Origin: JBFXAM01 sp050184295
GTDB taxonomy: Bacteria; Planctomycetota; Phycisphaerae; UBA1845; Fen-1342
Direction: 5' to 3'
Length of the DNA: 42,895 bases
Assembly (NCBI GenBank): GCA_050184295.1
Contig: JBFXAM010000034.1
Location: 1 to 42,895, forward strand
Translations under genes and position numbers: made by a program
Notes under the pieces: generated by a model
Seen by the model: only the letters and a program-made list of their open reading frames with translations
Databases searched by the model: none
What the model was told of the DNA's origin: nothing
In this document: positions 26,969 to 35,017 of the stretch, piece after piece
Position numbering within the stretch: the stretch's first letter is position 1
How the letters are laid out: the number at the start of each line of letters is the position of its first letter

Positions 26969-28323
26969 ACCGCACCGCGACGGAGCGCAACGTGTTTCAG
27001 GCCGCGGCCGATGAGGTCGCCGCCGTGCTGAGCGAGCGGCCCCGCGGTCGGGTGAGCGCGGTCCGCGGGCTAACCGTCCACGCGACGGGACTCCCGGTTC
27101 CCATTGGCGCGCGATGCACGATCGAGACACGCCGCGACGGCGTCATCGAGGCCGAGGTCGCCGCCCTGCGCGAGCGCGAGGCCGTGCTCAGCGTGTTCGG
27201 CGAAACCAGCGGCATCAGTCCCGGGGACGCGGTCGAGTGCCGCTCCGGCGTTCCGCGTGTTCCCGTCGGATTCGATTTGCTCGGGCGCGTGATCGACGCC
27301 CAGGGGCGCCCGCTCGACGGCGGTCCGGCGCCCGTGGTGAGCCGCCGCCGGCCGCTCCGCGCCGATCCGCCGGGCGCGCTGGAGCGTCGTGCGGTCGACG
27401 CGCCGCTCGGGCTGGGAATCCGCGCGATCGACGGGCTGCTCACCGCCGGTCTCGGCCAACGTCTTGGCATCTTCGCGGGCACCGGCGTGGGCAAGAGCGT
27501 GCTCATGGGCATGATCTGCCGCCACACGCAGGCCGATGTCAACGTCGTTTGCCTGGTGGGCGAACGGGGGCGCGAAGTCGGCGACTTCATCGCGCACCAG
27601 CTCGGCCCCGCGGGGCTCGCCCGCAGCGTCGTCGTCGTGTGCACGTCCGACGAAGCGGCGGCCCTGCGCGTGCGCGGTTGTCTGCACGCGACCGCGATTG
27701 CCGAGTTCTTCCGCGACCAGGGTCTGAACGTACTGCTGATGATGGACTCGCTCACACGCCTCGCGATGGCGCAGCGCCAGATCGGACTCGCCGCCGGCGA
27801 GCCGCCCACCGCGAAAGGCTATCCGCCCAGCGTCTTCGCGCTGCTCCCGCGCCTGCTCGAGCGCGCCGGGCGCACGCAGCGGGGCAGCATCACGGGCGTC
27901 TACACGGTGTTGGTCGAGGGCGACGACATCGACGAGCCGCTCGCCGACGCCGTCCGCGGAATACTCGACGGGCACATCTGGCTGTCGCGGCACCTGGCGA
28001 ACCGCGGCCACTACCCCGCGATCGACGTGCTCAACAGCATCAGCCGCGTCGCCGTCGACGTAACCGACGCCAGCCAGCAGCAGGCGGCGGCGCGCGTCCG
28101 GCGTGTGCTCGCGACGTGGTTCGACATCGAGGACCTTGTAAACATCGGCGCGTACGTACCGGGCGCCAACGGCGAGTACGACCAGGCCGTACAGTCGCGG
28201 GCCGCGATCTTCGACTTTCTCACGCAGGCGCGCGACGCGGGCGCGACGTTCGAGCAAAGCCGCGCCGCGCTGCTGAAACTCGCGGGCGAGATGAAAGGCG
28301 CGCCGGGCGCGGCGCGCGGTTAG
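26965..28323 (+). CDS. fliI: Flagellum-specific ATPase FliI
   Basis: ATPase of the flagellar type III export apparatus, 452 residues. It resembles the F1 beta subunit: Walker A AGTGVGKS (about 171-178), Walker B LLMMDSLTRLAMAQRQIG, and the FliI signature GEPPTAKGYPPSVFALLPRL. The N-terminal hexamerisation barrel is complete. The start is GTG, overlapping the fliH stop. It ends with a short C-terminal helix bundle. A 115-bp gap separates it from fliJ. Confidence 0.96.
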   Translation: MNRTATERNVFQAAADEVAAVLSERPRGRVSAVRGLTVHATGLPVPIGARCTIETRRDGVIEAEVAALREREAVLSVFGETSGISPGDAVECRSGVPRVPVGFDLLGRVIDAQGRPLDGGPAPVVSRRRPLRADPPGALERRAVDAPLGLGIRAIDGLLTAGLGQRLGIFAGTGVGKSVLMGMICRHTQADVNVVCLVGERGREVGDFIAHQLGPAGLARSVVVVCTSDEAAALRVRGCLHATAIAEFFRDQGLNVLLMMDSLTRLAMAQRQIGLAAGEPPTAKGYPPSVFALLPRLLERAGRTQRGSITGVYTVLVEGDDIDEPLADAVRGILDGHIWLSRHLANRGHYPAIDVLNSISRVAVDVTDASQQQAAARVRRVLATWFDIEDLVNIGAYVPGANGEYDQAVQSRAAIFDFLTQARDAGATFEQSRAALLKLAGEMKGAPGAARG

Positions 28324-28438
28324 CGCGCGGGAAATCGAGACCGCCGCTGCGCACGCCGTGCGCCGGGCCGGCCGTGAACCGCCGGGCGAGCACCGTGTTC
28401 TTCATGCGGCATTGGCTGTCCTGCATTCGTGAGCCCTC

Positions 28439-28939
28439 ATGCCGAAGCGATTCCACTTCCGACTCGAGACCGTGCTGAGCGTTCGCCGGCTGCGCGAGCG
28501 CCAGGCGCAGCGCAAGCTCGCCGCGCAGCAGGCCGAAATTGCGCGGCTCGACCAGCTCGACCGCCAGACGCTGGCGGAAATTTCGCGCCAGCAGGAGCGC
28601 CTCCGCGCCGCGCAGCAGTCGCCGCACGCGGACCCCGCCGACTGGACCCGCGCGCGGGCCTGGATCGCCCACCTCCGACGCACGCTCGGCGAGCGGCAAG
28701 TCGCGCGGCGGCAAATGCTTGCCGCAGTCGAGCAGCTTCGTGCCGAGTGGCGCGCGGCGCGCGTGCAGGTGAAGATCATCGAGAAGCTCCGCGAACGCCG
28801 CTGGGGCGACTATGTCCGCGACCGCGACCGTCGTGAGCAGGCTGAGCATGACGAGTTGGCACGCCGCTTGCAGGGCTTCGAGCGCGAAGCGGACGCGGCG
28901 CCCGCGGCGCTGACCCGGGCGGAGGACCCTGCGTCGTGA
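28439..28939 (+). CDS. fliJ: Flagellar export protein FliJ
   Basis: Coiled-coil stalk protein of 166 residues that works with FliI and FlhA. The N-terminus FHFRLETVLSVRRLRERQAQ is the FliJ signature (basic residues after an aromatic FRLE motif), and the rest is two long Arg/Gln/Glu-rich helices ending near KLRERRWGDYVRDRDRREQAE. Its place after fliI is the standard one. The stop overlaps the start of the next gene (TGATG). Confidence 0.88.
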   Translation: MPKRFHFRLETVLSVRRLRERQAQRKLAAQQAEIARLDQLDRQTLAEISRQQERLRAAQQSPHADPADWTRARAWIAHLRRTLGERQVARRQMLAAVEQLRAEWRAARVQVKIIEKLRERRWGDYVRDRDRREQAEHDELARRLQGFEREADAAPAALTRAEDPAS

Positions 28940-29643
28940 TGCACCGGCTCTACCAACTCGTCGCGGTCGCCGGAATCGCCGTCCTGCTCGCGCTCGGCGC
29001 GTTCGCCGGCTACCTGGCAGCGACGGGTCGGCTGACGATCGAGCGGTTGGAGCGTGTGGCCGCCGTCTTGCGCGGCGAGGACGAAAACGCGGCGCACGAC
29101 GCGCTCAGCGCCGTCGCCGACGCGCACGCGTCGGCAACGACCCAGCCGGCGGCGGAACCGGGGCGCGGACCGTCGGCGGCCGAGTTGCGCCGAGCGCGGC
29201 TCGCGGAGCACATGCAGCGCGCCACGCTGGAGCGGGCGGCGGCGGACTTGCAGGCGCGCCAGGCGCTGCTGAACCAGTCCATGCAGCATCTGATTCAGCT
29301 TCAGGAGCAGTTCGGCACGGAAAAAACGGCCTGGCTCGCGCAAAAGAAGAAACTCACCGACGTCGCCAACGACGGCGGATTCCAACGCGAGCTCGCCTAC
29401 GTCACAAAGCTTCAGCCGAAGTACGCCAAGGAGCACGTCGTCCGCACATGGCAGAAACAGAAAGCGGACGCGGTGCGGCTGTTCATGGCGCTCGAACCGT
29501 CGAAGGGCCAGCGGATTCTGGAACAGCTCAAAACGCCCGAGGAATTGCAGATCATGCACGAGCTGCTGGAGCAGTTGCGTGCGGCCGATGTGGACAATTA
29601 CGTCACCGGGTCAGGGAGGACCAGCAGCCATGCCACGCCATAG
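28939..29643 (+). CDS. MotE/YlxF-like membrane protein of the flagellar operon
   Basis: Protein of 234 residues with one N-terminal transmembrane helix (about 6-25), a Pro/Ala linker, a coiled coil (about 80-135) and a C-terminal helical domain resembling the MgtE-N/FliG-like fold (AVRLFMALEPSKGQRILEQL). In Bacillus and Rhizobiales operons the gene between fliJ and fliK is ylxF/motE, with the same TM-coil-MgtE-N layout; MotE chaperones MotC in rhizobia. A role in stator or basal-body stability is inferred. ATG 28939 overlaps the fliJ stop; GTG 28936 is an equal alternative. Confidence 0.72.
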   Translation: MHRLYQLVAVAGIAVLLALGAFAGYLAATGRLTIERLERVAAVLRGEDENAAHDALSAVADAHASATTQPAAEPGRGPSAAELRRARLAEHMQRATLERAAADLQARQALLNQSMQHLIQLQEQFGTEKTAWLAQKKKLTDVANDGGFQRELAYVTKLQPKYAKEHVVRTWQKQKADAVRLFMALEPSKGQRILEQLKTPEELQIMHELLEQLRAADVDNYVTGSGRTSSHATP

Positions 29644-29651
29644 GTGCCCTG

Positions 29652-31043
29652 ATGCTGCTGCACGTCTCTGGTTCGCCGCGTGTTCCGCCCGCGGGCTGTG
29701 TCGTCGGTGTGTTGCCCGCACTGCCCGAACTGCTGCCCGCGGGCACGCCGACGCAGACGCTCCGCGAGCAATCGCGCGCCGCGGACGATGAACGCCGCCG
29801 ACGCAACAAGGACGCCGCGCGCGAGTCGAACTACGAACTGACCGCCGCCGATGCGACGATGCAGGCGGAGCGCGACGTCGCGCCCGGAAGTGCAGCGTTC
29901 CGCCGTGCGGAGACGCGCGCCGCCGTCCGCCAGCACGCGCTTCAGTCGCACGCGGCCTTTCGCGCGGAGCTGGCCCAGGCCGCCCCGCGCCCACCGAGCG
30001 CGGGCGTTGCCGTCCGTTCCGAGTCGTCGGGCGGCGAACCCGCGCTCCCCGGCGACGATTCCGCTCCGCTGCCACAAAAAAACTCGCCGACGCGCCCGCT
30101 CGCTGCTGCGCCGGCGGCGTCGAAGGAGGCTGTCCCTTCGCCCGCTCGGAGCAGCGCGTCCGCGCGCGCCGATGCGAAGCCCGACACGCCAGCGCTGCTC
30201 GACCTGCTGCCAAAAAACAGCACGGGCGCGTCGTCGGCGCTCGCAGCCGCCGCGCCGAGTTCCGCGCACGCGAGCGCCGCCAGCACGACCCGCACGGCTG
30301 CGGCGATTGGCGCGCCGTCGACCGTCGCCGCCACTTCCGCTGCCGCGGATTCGGCGTCCGCGACCGCTGCGCCCGTCGGGCGCGGCGAGGTCGCGAGCGC
30401 CGCGAAAGCCGACACTGCGCTCGGTGGGGCCGACGTTCGCCGGGCCGCGACCGAGACGGTTCGCACCGCGCCGCGAAGCGCACCGCCGACACGCGCGCCG
30501 ACCGGCAAGGATGACGCGAATGTCGAGCACATCGTGCGCGTCGTGGCGAGCCGGATCGGAAAAGATCGCAGCATTGCAACCCTGCGGCTCGACCCCGCCG
30601 AGCTCGGTTCGATCAAGCTGCACATGGACTTACGCGATCAACGCCTGAATCTGCGCGTCGAGAGCGAGTCGCCGGTGGCACACCGCTTGCTAGTGGAGCG
30701 CGTCGAGGCGCTCCGCGCCGCACTCGGGGCGGCCGACATCCGCCTCGAACGCATCGAGTTTGTCACGACCGCGCCGCCGCGCGACTCGGCCAACGCCGAC
30801 CAGGGTCGCGATCCGTCGCAGCCGCATCCCGACGCGGCCGGGTCGACGCCGGAGCGCTTCGGTTCGCAAGGCGACGGGCAAGCCGACGCCGAGCACGCTC
30901 TGGTCGATCGGCGCGCCGCGGGTTCGGACGAGGAGCCGCCCGGCGTGGGCGACGCTGGCGATGGCGAGGCGGCCGCAGCAAGTGTGCCGACGGACGCGCG
31001 CCGTCGCGCGGCGCTATCGGGACGAGTGAACATCCTCGCGTGA
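29652..31043 (+). CDS. fliK: Flagellar hook-length control protein FliK
   Basis: Molecular ruler that ends hook export, 463 residues. The first 280 residues are Ala/Ser/Pro-rich and disordered, as is common in the N-terminal ruler part. The conserved C-terminal domain (about 285-375) reads ATLRLDPAELGSIKLHMDL, then LNLRVESESPVAHRLLVERV, then LRAALGAADIRLERIEFV, which is the FliK switch-domain pattern. ATG 29652 lies 9 nt after the previous stop. The N-terminal part has no detectable family signal, so identity rests on the C-terminus and on position between the motE-like gene and flgD. Confidence 0.86.
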   Translation: MLLHVSGSPRVPPAGCVVGVLPALPELLPAGTPTQTLREQSRAADDERRRRNKDAARESNYELTAADATMQAERDVAPGSAAFRRAETRAAVRQHALQSHAAFRAELAQAAPRPPSAGVAVRSESSGGEPALPGDDSAPLPQKNSPTRPLAAAPAASKEAVPSPARSSASARADAKPDTPALLDLLPKNSTGASSALAAAAPSSAHASAASTTRTAAAIGAPSTVAATSAAADSASATAAPVGRGEVASAAKADTALGGADVRRAATETVRTAPRSAPPTRAPTGKDDANVEHIVRVVASRIGKDRSIATLRLDPAELGSIKLHMDLRDQRLNLRVESESPVAHRLLVERVEALRAALGAADIRLERIEFVTTAPPRDSANADQGRDPSQPHPDAAGSTPERFGSQGDGQADAEHALVDRRAAGSDEEPPGVGDAGDGEAAAASVPTDARRRAALSGRVNILA

Positions 31044-31097
31044 CCGAGGCCGGCGAGCGCACAGCGCACCCGGTAAGTAAACCGACAGGAGTAGACC

Positions 31098-31724
31098 ATG
31101 CCCACGACCGCCGTCAGTCCCGCGACCTCGTCGCCGCAAACCGCCGCTTCCCGCGCTCTCGGCCGCGGACTCGGCACGATGAAGAGCGAGGATTTCTTCC
31201 GCATTCTCGTCTCCGAGCTCCGCCAGCAGGATCCCTTCGAGCCCGCCAAGACCTCCGACCTGGTCAACCAGGTCTCGCAGATCCGCGGCATCGAGCTTTC
31301 GAGCCAATTGACCAGCAGCCTGGAACAGCTCGCCGGCCAACAGCGCGGCGAATCGCTCGGCGGCCTCATCGGGCGCTACGTCAGCGCTACGATCACCGAC
31401 GCCGCTGGCACGCAGGCGTTGGTCGAGGGCGTCGTCACCGGCGTGCGCTTCGACGCCGAAACGCCGGTGCTGGAACTGGACAGCGGGCAGTCGATCCCCG
31501 CCGAGAGCGTCACGCGCGTCACCACGCTCGAACAGGCGGAGCGCGAGAAGTCCGGCGCGGCGAGCGGCGCCAAGCTGATCCAGCCGCCGGTCGCGAGCGC
31601 CGCGCTGCCCGTCGCGAGCGCGAATGCCGCGGCGTCGAGCCACGGCGGCGCGACCGCGGCGTCCGCGAAGTCCGCGAGCACCAAGCCGGCCTGGCTCACG
31701 CTCGGCGGGTTGTTGAACCTGTGA
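31098..31724 (+). CDS. flgD: Flagellar hook-capping protein FlgD
   Basis: Cap needed to polymerise FlgE into the hook, 208 residues. The N-terminal signature is strong: MKSEDFFRILVSELRQQDPF, then EPAKTSDLVNQVSQIRGIE. A Tudor-like beta domain follows (IGRYVSATITDAAGTQ to DSGQSIPAESVTRV). The C-terminal 60 residues are Ala/Ser-rich, and the Fn3-like domain seen in E. coli FlgD is missing, as in several short FlgD proteins. AGGAG lies about 8 nt before the ATG. It is 124 bp upstream of flgE. Confidence 0.92.
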   Translation: MPTTAVSPATSSPQTAASRALGRGLGTMKSEDFFRILVSELRQQDPFEPAKTSDLVNQVSQIRGIELSSQLTSSLEQLAGQQRGESLGGLIGRYVSATITDAAGTQALVEGVVTGVRFDAETPVLELDSGQSIPAESVTRVTTLEQAEREKSGAASGAKLIQPPVASAALPVASANAAASSHGGATAASAKSASTKPAWLTLGGLLNL

Positions 31725-31771
31725 GAGGCGGCGCGGGCCCAGCCCCGCGCGGACCGGCACGAAGCAGATGA

Positions 31772-31826
31772 GCGGGCAGGAAGCCGCGCCAGACCACAGC
31801 GGGCGATTCGCGGGCAGGAAGCCCGC
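31772..31826. repeat. Direct repeat/palindrome GCGGGCAGGAAGCC in the flgE leader
   Basis: GCGGGCAGGAAGCC occurs at 31772-31785 and 31810-31823. The second copy continues to CGC, so GCGGGC/GCCCGC can pair around AGGAA. A close relative, GCGGGCAGGATGCCCGC, lies at 34908-34924. Confidence 0.5.
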
Positions 31827-31848
31827 ACCGCCGGGGAGCCGACGCGAC

Positions 31849-33525
31849 ATGGGACTCACGACCGCGATGTACACGGCGCTCACGGGCATCAACGCGAACC
31901 AGCAGCGCATCGACACCATCGGTAACAACATCTCGAACGTGAACACCACCGCGTTCAAGAACTCGCGCACCCTCTTTCAGACCCAGTTCTCTCGAACCCT
32001 CTCGCTCGGAAACGGGCCCAGCGAATCCAGCGGCGGAACCAACCCCACGCAGTACGGCCTCGGCGTCAGCGTCGGCGCGACGCAGCGCGACATGAATCCC
32101 GGCTCGGTCGAGACTACCGGCATCGCCAGCGACCTCGCTTTCGAGGGCGACGGCTTCTTCGTCATCCGCCGCCCCAACGGACAGCAGGTCTACACGCGCG
32201 ACGGCGCGTTCGGCGTCAGCCTCGACAACCGCCTGGTTACCAAGAACGGCGAATACGTCCAGGGCTTTGGCGTCGACAGCGGATTCAACATTGTCCCCGG
32301 CGTGCTCAGCGACCTCACGATCCCGCTCGGGACCCTCACCATCGCCCGTGCCACCCAAAGCGTCGTCATGGACGGCGACCTGAGCGCCGCGGGCACCCTC
32401 GCCACCGAGTCCAGCGAGACGCGCTCGCAGGCGCTCGTCAACGGTGGCGGCGGGCCTGCCGACGCGGGCACGTTGCTCACCGACCTGCGTGCCGCGACCA
32501 GTCCGGCCGTCCCGCTCGTCACCGACGGTGCGCAGATCACCGTCTCGGGCGTGAATCGCGGCGAGCGCGAGCTGCCGGCGGGCGTGTTCACGGTCGGTCA
32601 GACCGGCAGCACGCTCGGCGACCTCGCCAACTGGCTCCAGTCGACCTTTGGCATTCAGACGGGCGCGGGGCTGCCGGGAACGCCGGGCGTCACGATCGAA
32701 AACGGGCAGCTCGTGGTGCGCGGCAACGCCGGCCTGCAGAACAGCATCGTCATCGCCGCCAGCGACATCACGAGCACCAACCCCGCGGCGCCGTTGCCCT
32801 TCACGTTCACGCAGTCGTCGCTCGGCAACGGCGCCGGCGCATTCACGTCGTATACCGTTTACGACTCGCTCGGCAACCCCGTGCAGGTCAACATTACGTT
32901 CGCGCTCGAAGCCACTCCGCTCACCGGTCCCGTCTGGCGCTTCTACGCCGAGCAGGCCGATGGCGGCGCGAACCGCATTCTCGGCACCGGCACGATCCAG
33001 TTCGACACGCAGGGCAACTTCGTCAGCTCCACCGGCTCGCAGCTCATGATCGACCGCGCCGGAACCGGCGCCGATCCGATCGCGTTCGACCTCGACTTCG
33101 CCCGCGTCAACGGACTCTCCACCCAGATTTCCAACGTCATCATGTCCGAGCAGGACGGCTTTCCGCCGGGTGTGTTGACCGCGTACGGCGTGGGCGAGGA
33201 CGGCGTGATCACGGGTGCGTTCAGCAACGGCCTGACGCGCACGCTGGGCCAAGTCGCCGCGGCCACGTTTGCGAACTCGCAGGGGCTGGTCGCGGACGCG
33301 GGCAACACGTATCTCCAGGGCGCGAACTCGGGCACGCCGTCGATCGCGGCGCCGGGGCAGTTCGCGGCGGGGACGCTGCTGAGCGGCGCGCTGGAGCTGT
33401 CGAACGTCGATTTGTCGCGCGAGTTCATCGGGCTGATCACATCGAGCGCGGGTTTTCAGGCGTCGAGCCGGGTGATCACCGTCTCACGCGACCTGCTCGA
33501 TCAACTGTTGCTCGTCGTGCGATAA
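31849..33525 (+). CDS. flgE: Flagellar hook protein FlgE
   Basis: Subunit of the universal joint, 558 residues (E. coli about 400). The N-terminus MGLTTAMYTALTGINANQQR, then IDTIGNNISNVNTTAFKNSR, is the hook/rod consensus. The FlgE core (FEGDGFFVIRRPNGQQVYTRDGAF) and the C-terminal helix (LSREFIGLITSSAGFQASSRVITVSRDLLDQLL) are both intact. The extra length is an expanded variable surface domain in the middle (about 200-330). ATG 31849 is preferred over 31768 because the extra 27 residues are translated from a repeat/palindrome region and precede the conserved N-terminus. It is the last flagellar gene here. Confidence 0.95.
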   Translation: MGLTTAMYTALTGINANQQRIDTIGNNISNVNTTAFKNSRTLFQTQFSRTLSLGNGPSESSGGTNPTQYGLGVSVGATQRDMNPGSVETTGIASDLAFEGDGFFVIRRPNGQQVYTRDGAFGVSLDNRLVTKNGEYVQGFGVDSGFNIVPGVLSDLTIPLGTLTIARATQSVVMDGDLSAAGTLATESSETRSQALVNGGGGPADAGTLLTDLRAATSPAVPLVTDGAQITVSGVNRGERELPAGVFTVGQTGSTLGDLANWLQSTFGIQTGAGLPGTPGVTIENGQLVVRGNAGLQNSIVIAASDITSTNPAAPLPFTFTQSSLGNGAGAFTSYTVYDSLGNPVQVNITFALEATPLTGPVWRFYAEQADGGANRILGTGTIQFDTQGNFVSSTGSQLMIDRAGTGADPIAFDLDFARVNGLSTQISNVIMSEQDGFPPGVLTAYGVGEDGVITGAFSNGLTRTLGQVAAATFANSQGLVADAGNTYLQGANSGTPSIAAPGQFAAGTLLSGALELSNVDLSREFIGLITSSAGFQASSRVITVSRDLLDQLLLVVR

Positions 33526-33576
33526 CCCGAGCCGCCGGGCACGCGCGCGTCGCTGCGCCTGGCATGACGTGACCAG

Positions 33577-33618
33577 AAAAAAAACCCCGGTCGATGCACA
33601 TGTGCGCATCGACCGGGG
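33577..33618 (-). terminator. Rho-independent terminator for the Cys-rich protein gene
   Basis: A perfect 13-bp stem (CCCCGGTCGATGC/GCATCGACCGGGG) with an 8-nt loop spans 33585-33618. On the minus strand it is followed by eight Ts (the A-tract at 33577-33584). It lies about 90 bp past the stop of the minus-strand gene at 33711-34550. The plus direction lacks a U-tract, so it is not an obvious flgE terminator. Confidence 0.9.
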
Positions 33619-33710
33619 TCAATCGATTTCAGCGGTGCGCCAAGCCCACCCCTGCGGTCGGCCCGGCGCACTGGCTCAATCCGCGCGTGCGGACTGCGCG
33701 TGTTCGCGGT

Positions 33711-34550
33711 TTAGACGCCCGCCTGCTCGGCGAGCACCTTCACGGCGGCTTCGATCTTGGCCTGGGCCAGTGTCACCTTGCTCTGGATTGTCTCGCAGCA
33801 GGCGATGCTCTTGCTGCCCGTGGAGCAGGTCTTGGTCTCGCCGCCCGCCGCGACGGTCTTGGTCTCGCCGTCCGTCTTCTTGGCGGTGTCGCCCTTGCTG
33901 GCGCAGCACTTGCCGCCGTCCTTCGACGCGACGTTCTTGGCGTCCTTGCTGCAACAGCCGCTCTTGGCGCTGCCGGCCGCCTCACGCGCCAGTTTCACGG
34001 CCTTGGCGGCGGCTTCCTGGCTCTCGAAGTTGAACGACGCGACGCGATACTGCACCTTGCCGTGGTTCTTCGACGCGAGATCCTTCGCGGCCATCGGGCA
34101 GCTCACGACCTCATCGCCAACCGCGAAGCGGACGGTCAGCATGCGTTCGTTGAGGAAGCTGTCCAGCGTGGCCGCGTAGGCGTCCATCGCCTCGGTCTTG
34201 GTGGCGTACGTCTTCTCGCCGACGACGAACTGCACTTTCGACGCGTCGCCTTTCGCCAGCTCGAGCGCCTCGGGCTCGCTGCAAACTTTCTTGTCGCCGA
34301 CCTGGTAGATCACCGCCGGCAGATCGTACGCGACGTCCTTGCCCTTCACGTTGCAGCTGCCCTTGCTCATCGCGAGCTTGCTGCTGCAAGAGCCCTTGGC
34401 GGTCGCCTTGTCCGCGCACGACTTGCTCTCGCTCTGTGCGGTGGCCTTCGACTGATCGTGCGAGCAACCCGACTTAGCTTCTTGCGCGAACGCCGCCGTA
34501 CCGCCGAAAATCAACGCCAGAACTGCAACGATGGCGAACCAGAAACGCAT
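33711..34550 (-). CDS. Secreted Cys-rich protein with a duplicated VGD-Cys domain, unknown function
   Basis: Protein of 279 residues, not assigned to a known family. A Sec signal peptide (cleavage near AFA-QE, residue 22) leads a Lys/Ser/Ala-rich mature protein with 13 cysteines (29, 45, 55, 66, 90, 151, 199, 200, 215, 216, 242, 251, 252), three of them CC pairs. Two copies of one domain are visible: about 78-131 (YQVGDKKVC ... SKVQFVVGEKTY ... EAMDAY) and about 138-192 (FAVGDEVVSC ... GKVQYRVASFNF ... EAAAKAV). Each copy has one Cys just after VGD. Metal or thiol chemistry in the periplasm is a guess. It has its own AGGAG site, a TTGACA promoter and a strong terminator, so it is monocistronic. 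Confidence 0.82.
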   Translation of the reverse strand: MRFWFAIVAVLALIFGGTAAFAQEAKSGCSHDQSKATAQSESKSCADKATAKGSCSSKLAMSKGSCNVKGKDVAYDLPAVIYQVGDKKVCSEPEALELAKGDASKVQFVVGEKTYATKTEAMDAYAATLDSFLNERMLTVRFAVGDEVVSCPMAAKDLASKNHGKVQYRVASFNFESQEAAAKAVKLAREAAGSAKSGCCSKDAKNVASKDGGKCCASKGDTAKKTDGETKTVAAGGETKTCSTGSKSIACCETIQSKVTLAQAKIEAAVKVLAEQAGV

Positions 34551-34649
34551 ACGAATCTCCTTGGAAAGGTGAGAGGCCCCGGGCGCCGGGCTCGCACGAC
34601 CCTCCGATCGGGGAGAGCGGCCCGGAGCACCAATGTCGTCGGACGGATG

Positions 34650-34678
34650 AGACTATCGTTGTATTCTCAGGGTGTCAA
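34650..34678 (-). promoter_or_regulatory. Sigma-70 promoter of the Cys-rich gene
   Basis: On the minus strand a perfect TTGACA (-35, 34673-34678) is followed after 17 nt by TAGTCT (34650-34655). Shifted by two, GATAGT is an alternative -10. It lies about 100 bp upstream of the ATG. Confidence 0.6.
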
Positions 34679-34907
34679 ATTTCATAAAATCGGGCAAATC
34701 GTACACGCCCGGACGGCTTTTCGTCACCTACCGTCCATCCAACCACATCCGCCGTAGCTACTGATGTCACGACATCTTCCGCGGCATGCGGCTCGTGCCG
34801 CGCTAAGAACCCGACGAACTCGCGCGGCCTCGTGCAGTCGGTCACGCGGTTTGCATCAAAGGGAAGGGTGCGGCGGTCATGATGCCCGCCCGAGTCCCAC
34901 CTCCGGG

Positions 34908-34924
34908 GCGGGCAGGATGCCCGC
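34908..34924. repeat. Palindrome GCGGGCA-GGA-TGCCCGC
   Basis: Perfect 7-bp arms around GGA. It shares the core GCGGGCAGGA with the two copies ahead of flgE. A REP-like intergenic repeat is possible. Confidence 0.5.
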
Positions 34925-35017
34925 GGCGCCCATGATGCACCAATTCTGACCAATTACACTGGCACGCCACGCCGCCCGCGCTGGTGCGCCGCGCGGCTTT
35001 GGTGTATCACGCGGCGC

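Larger units (their letters stand above)
34551..35017. other. Intergenic region between the Cys-rich gene and purM
   Basis: This 467-bp gap between divergent genes holds the 5' leader (about 95 nt) and promoter of the Cys-rich gene, an A+T-rich stretch near 34660-34700, and a palindrome at 34908-34924. Short frames here (for example 34675-34953 on -) have no protein-like pattern. No clear purM promoter is visible. Confidence 0.6.

Noticed and set aside
34675..34953. 92-codon minus-strand frame between the Cys-rich gene and purM
   Set aside because: Overlaps the promoter and a palindrome, no ribosome site, no recognisable protein pattern.
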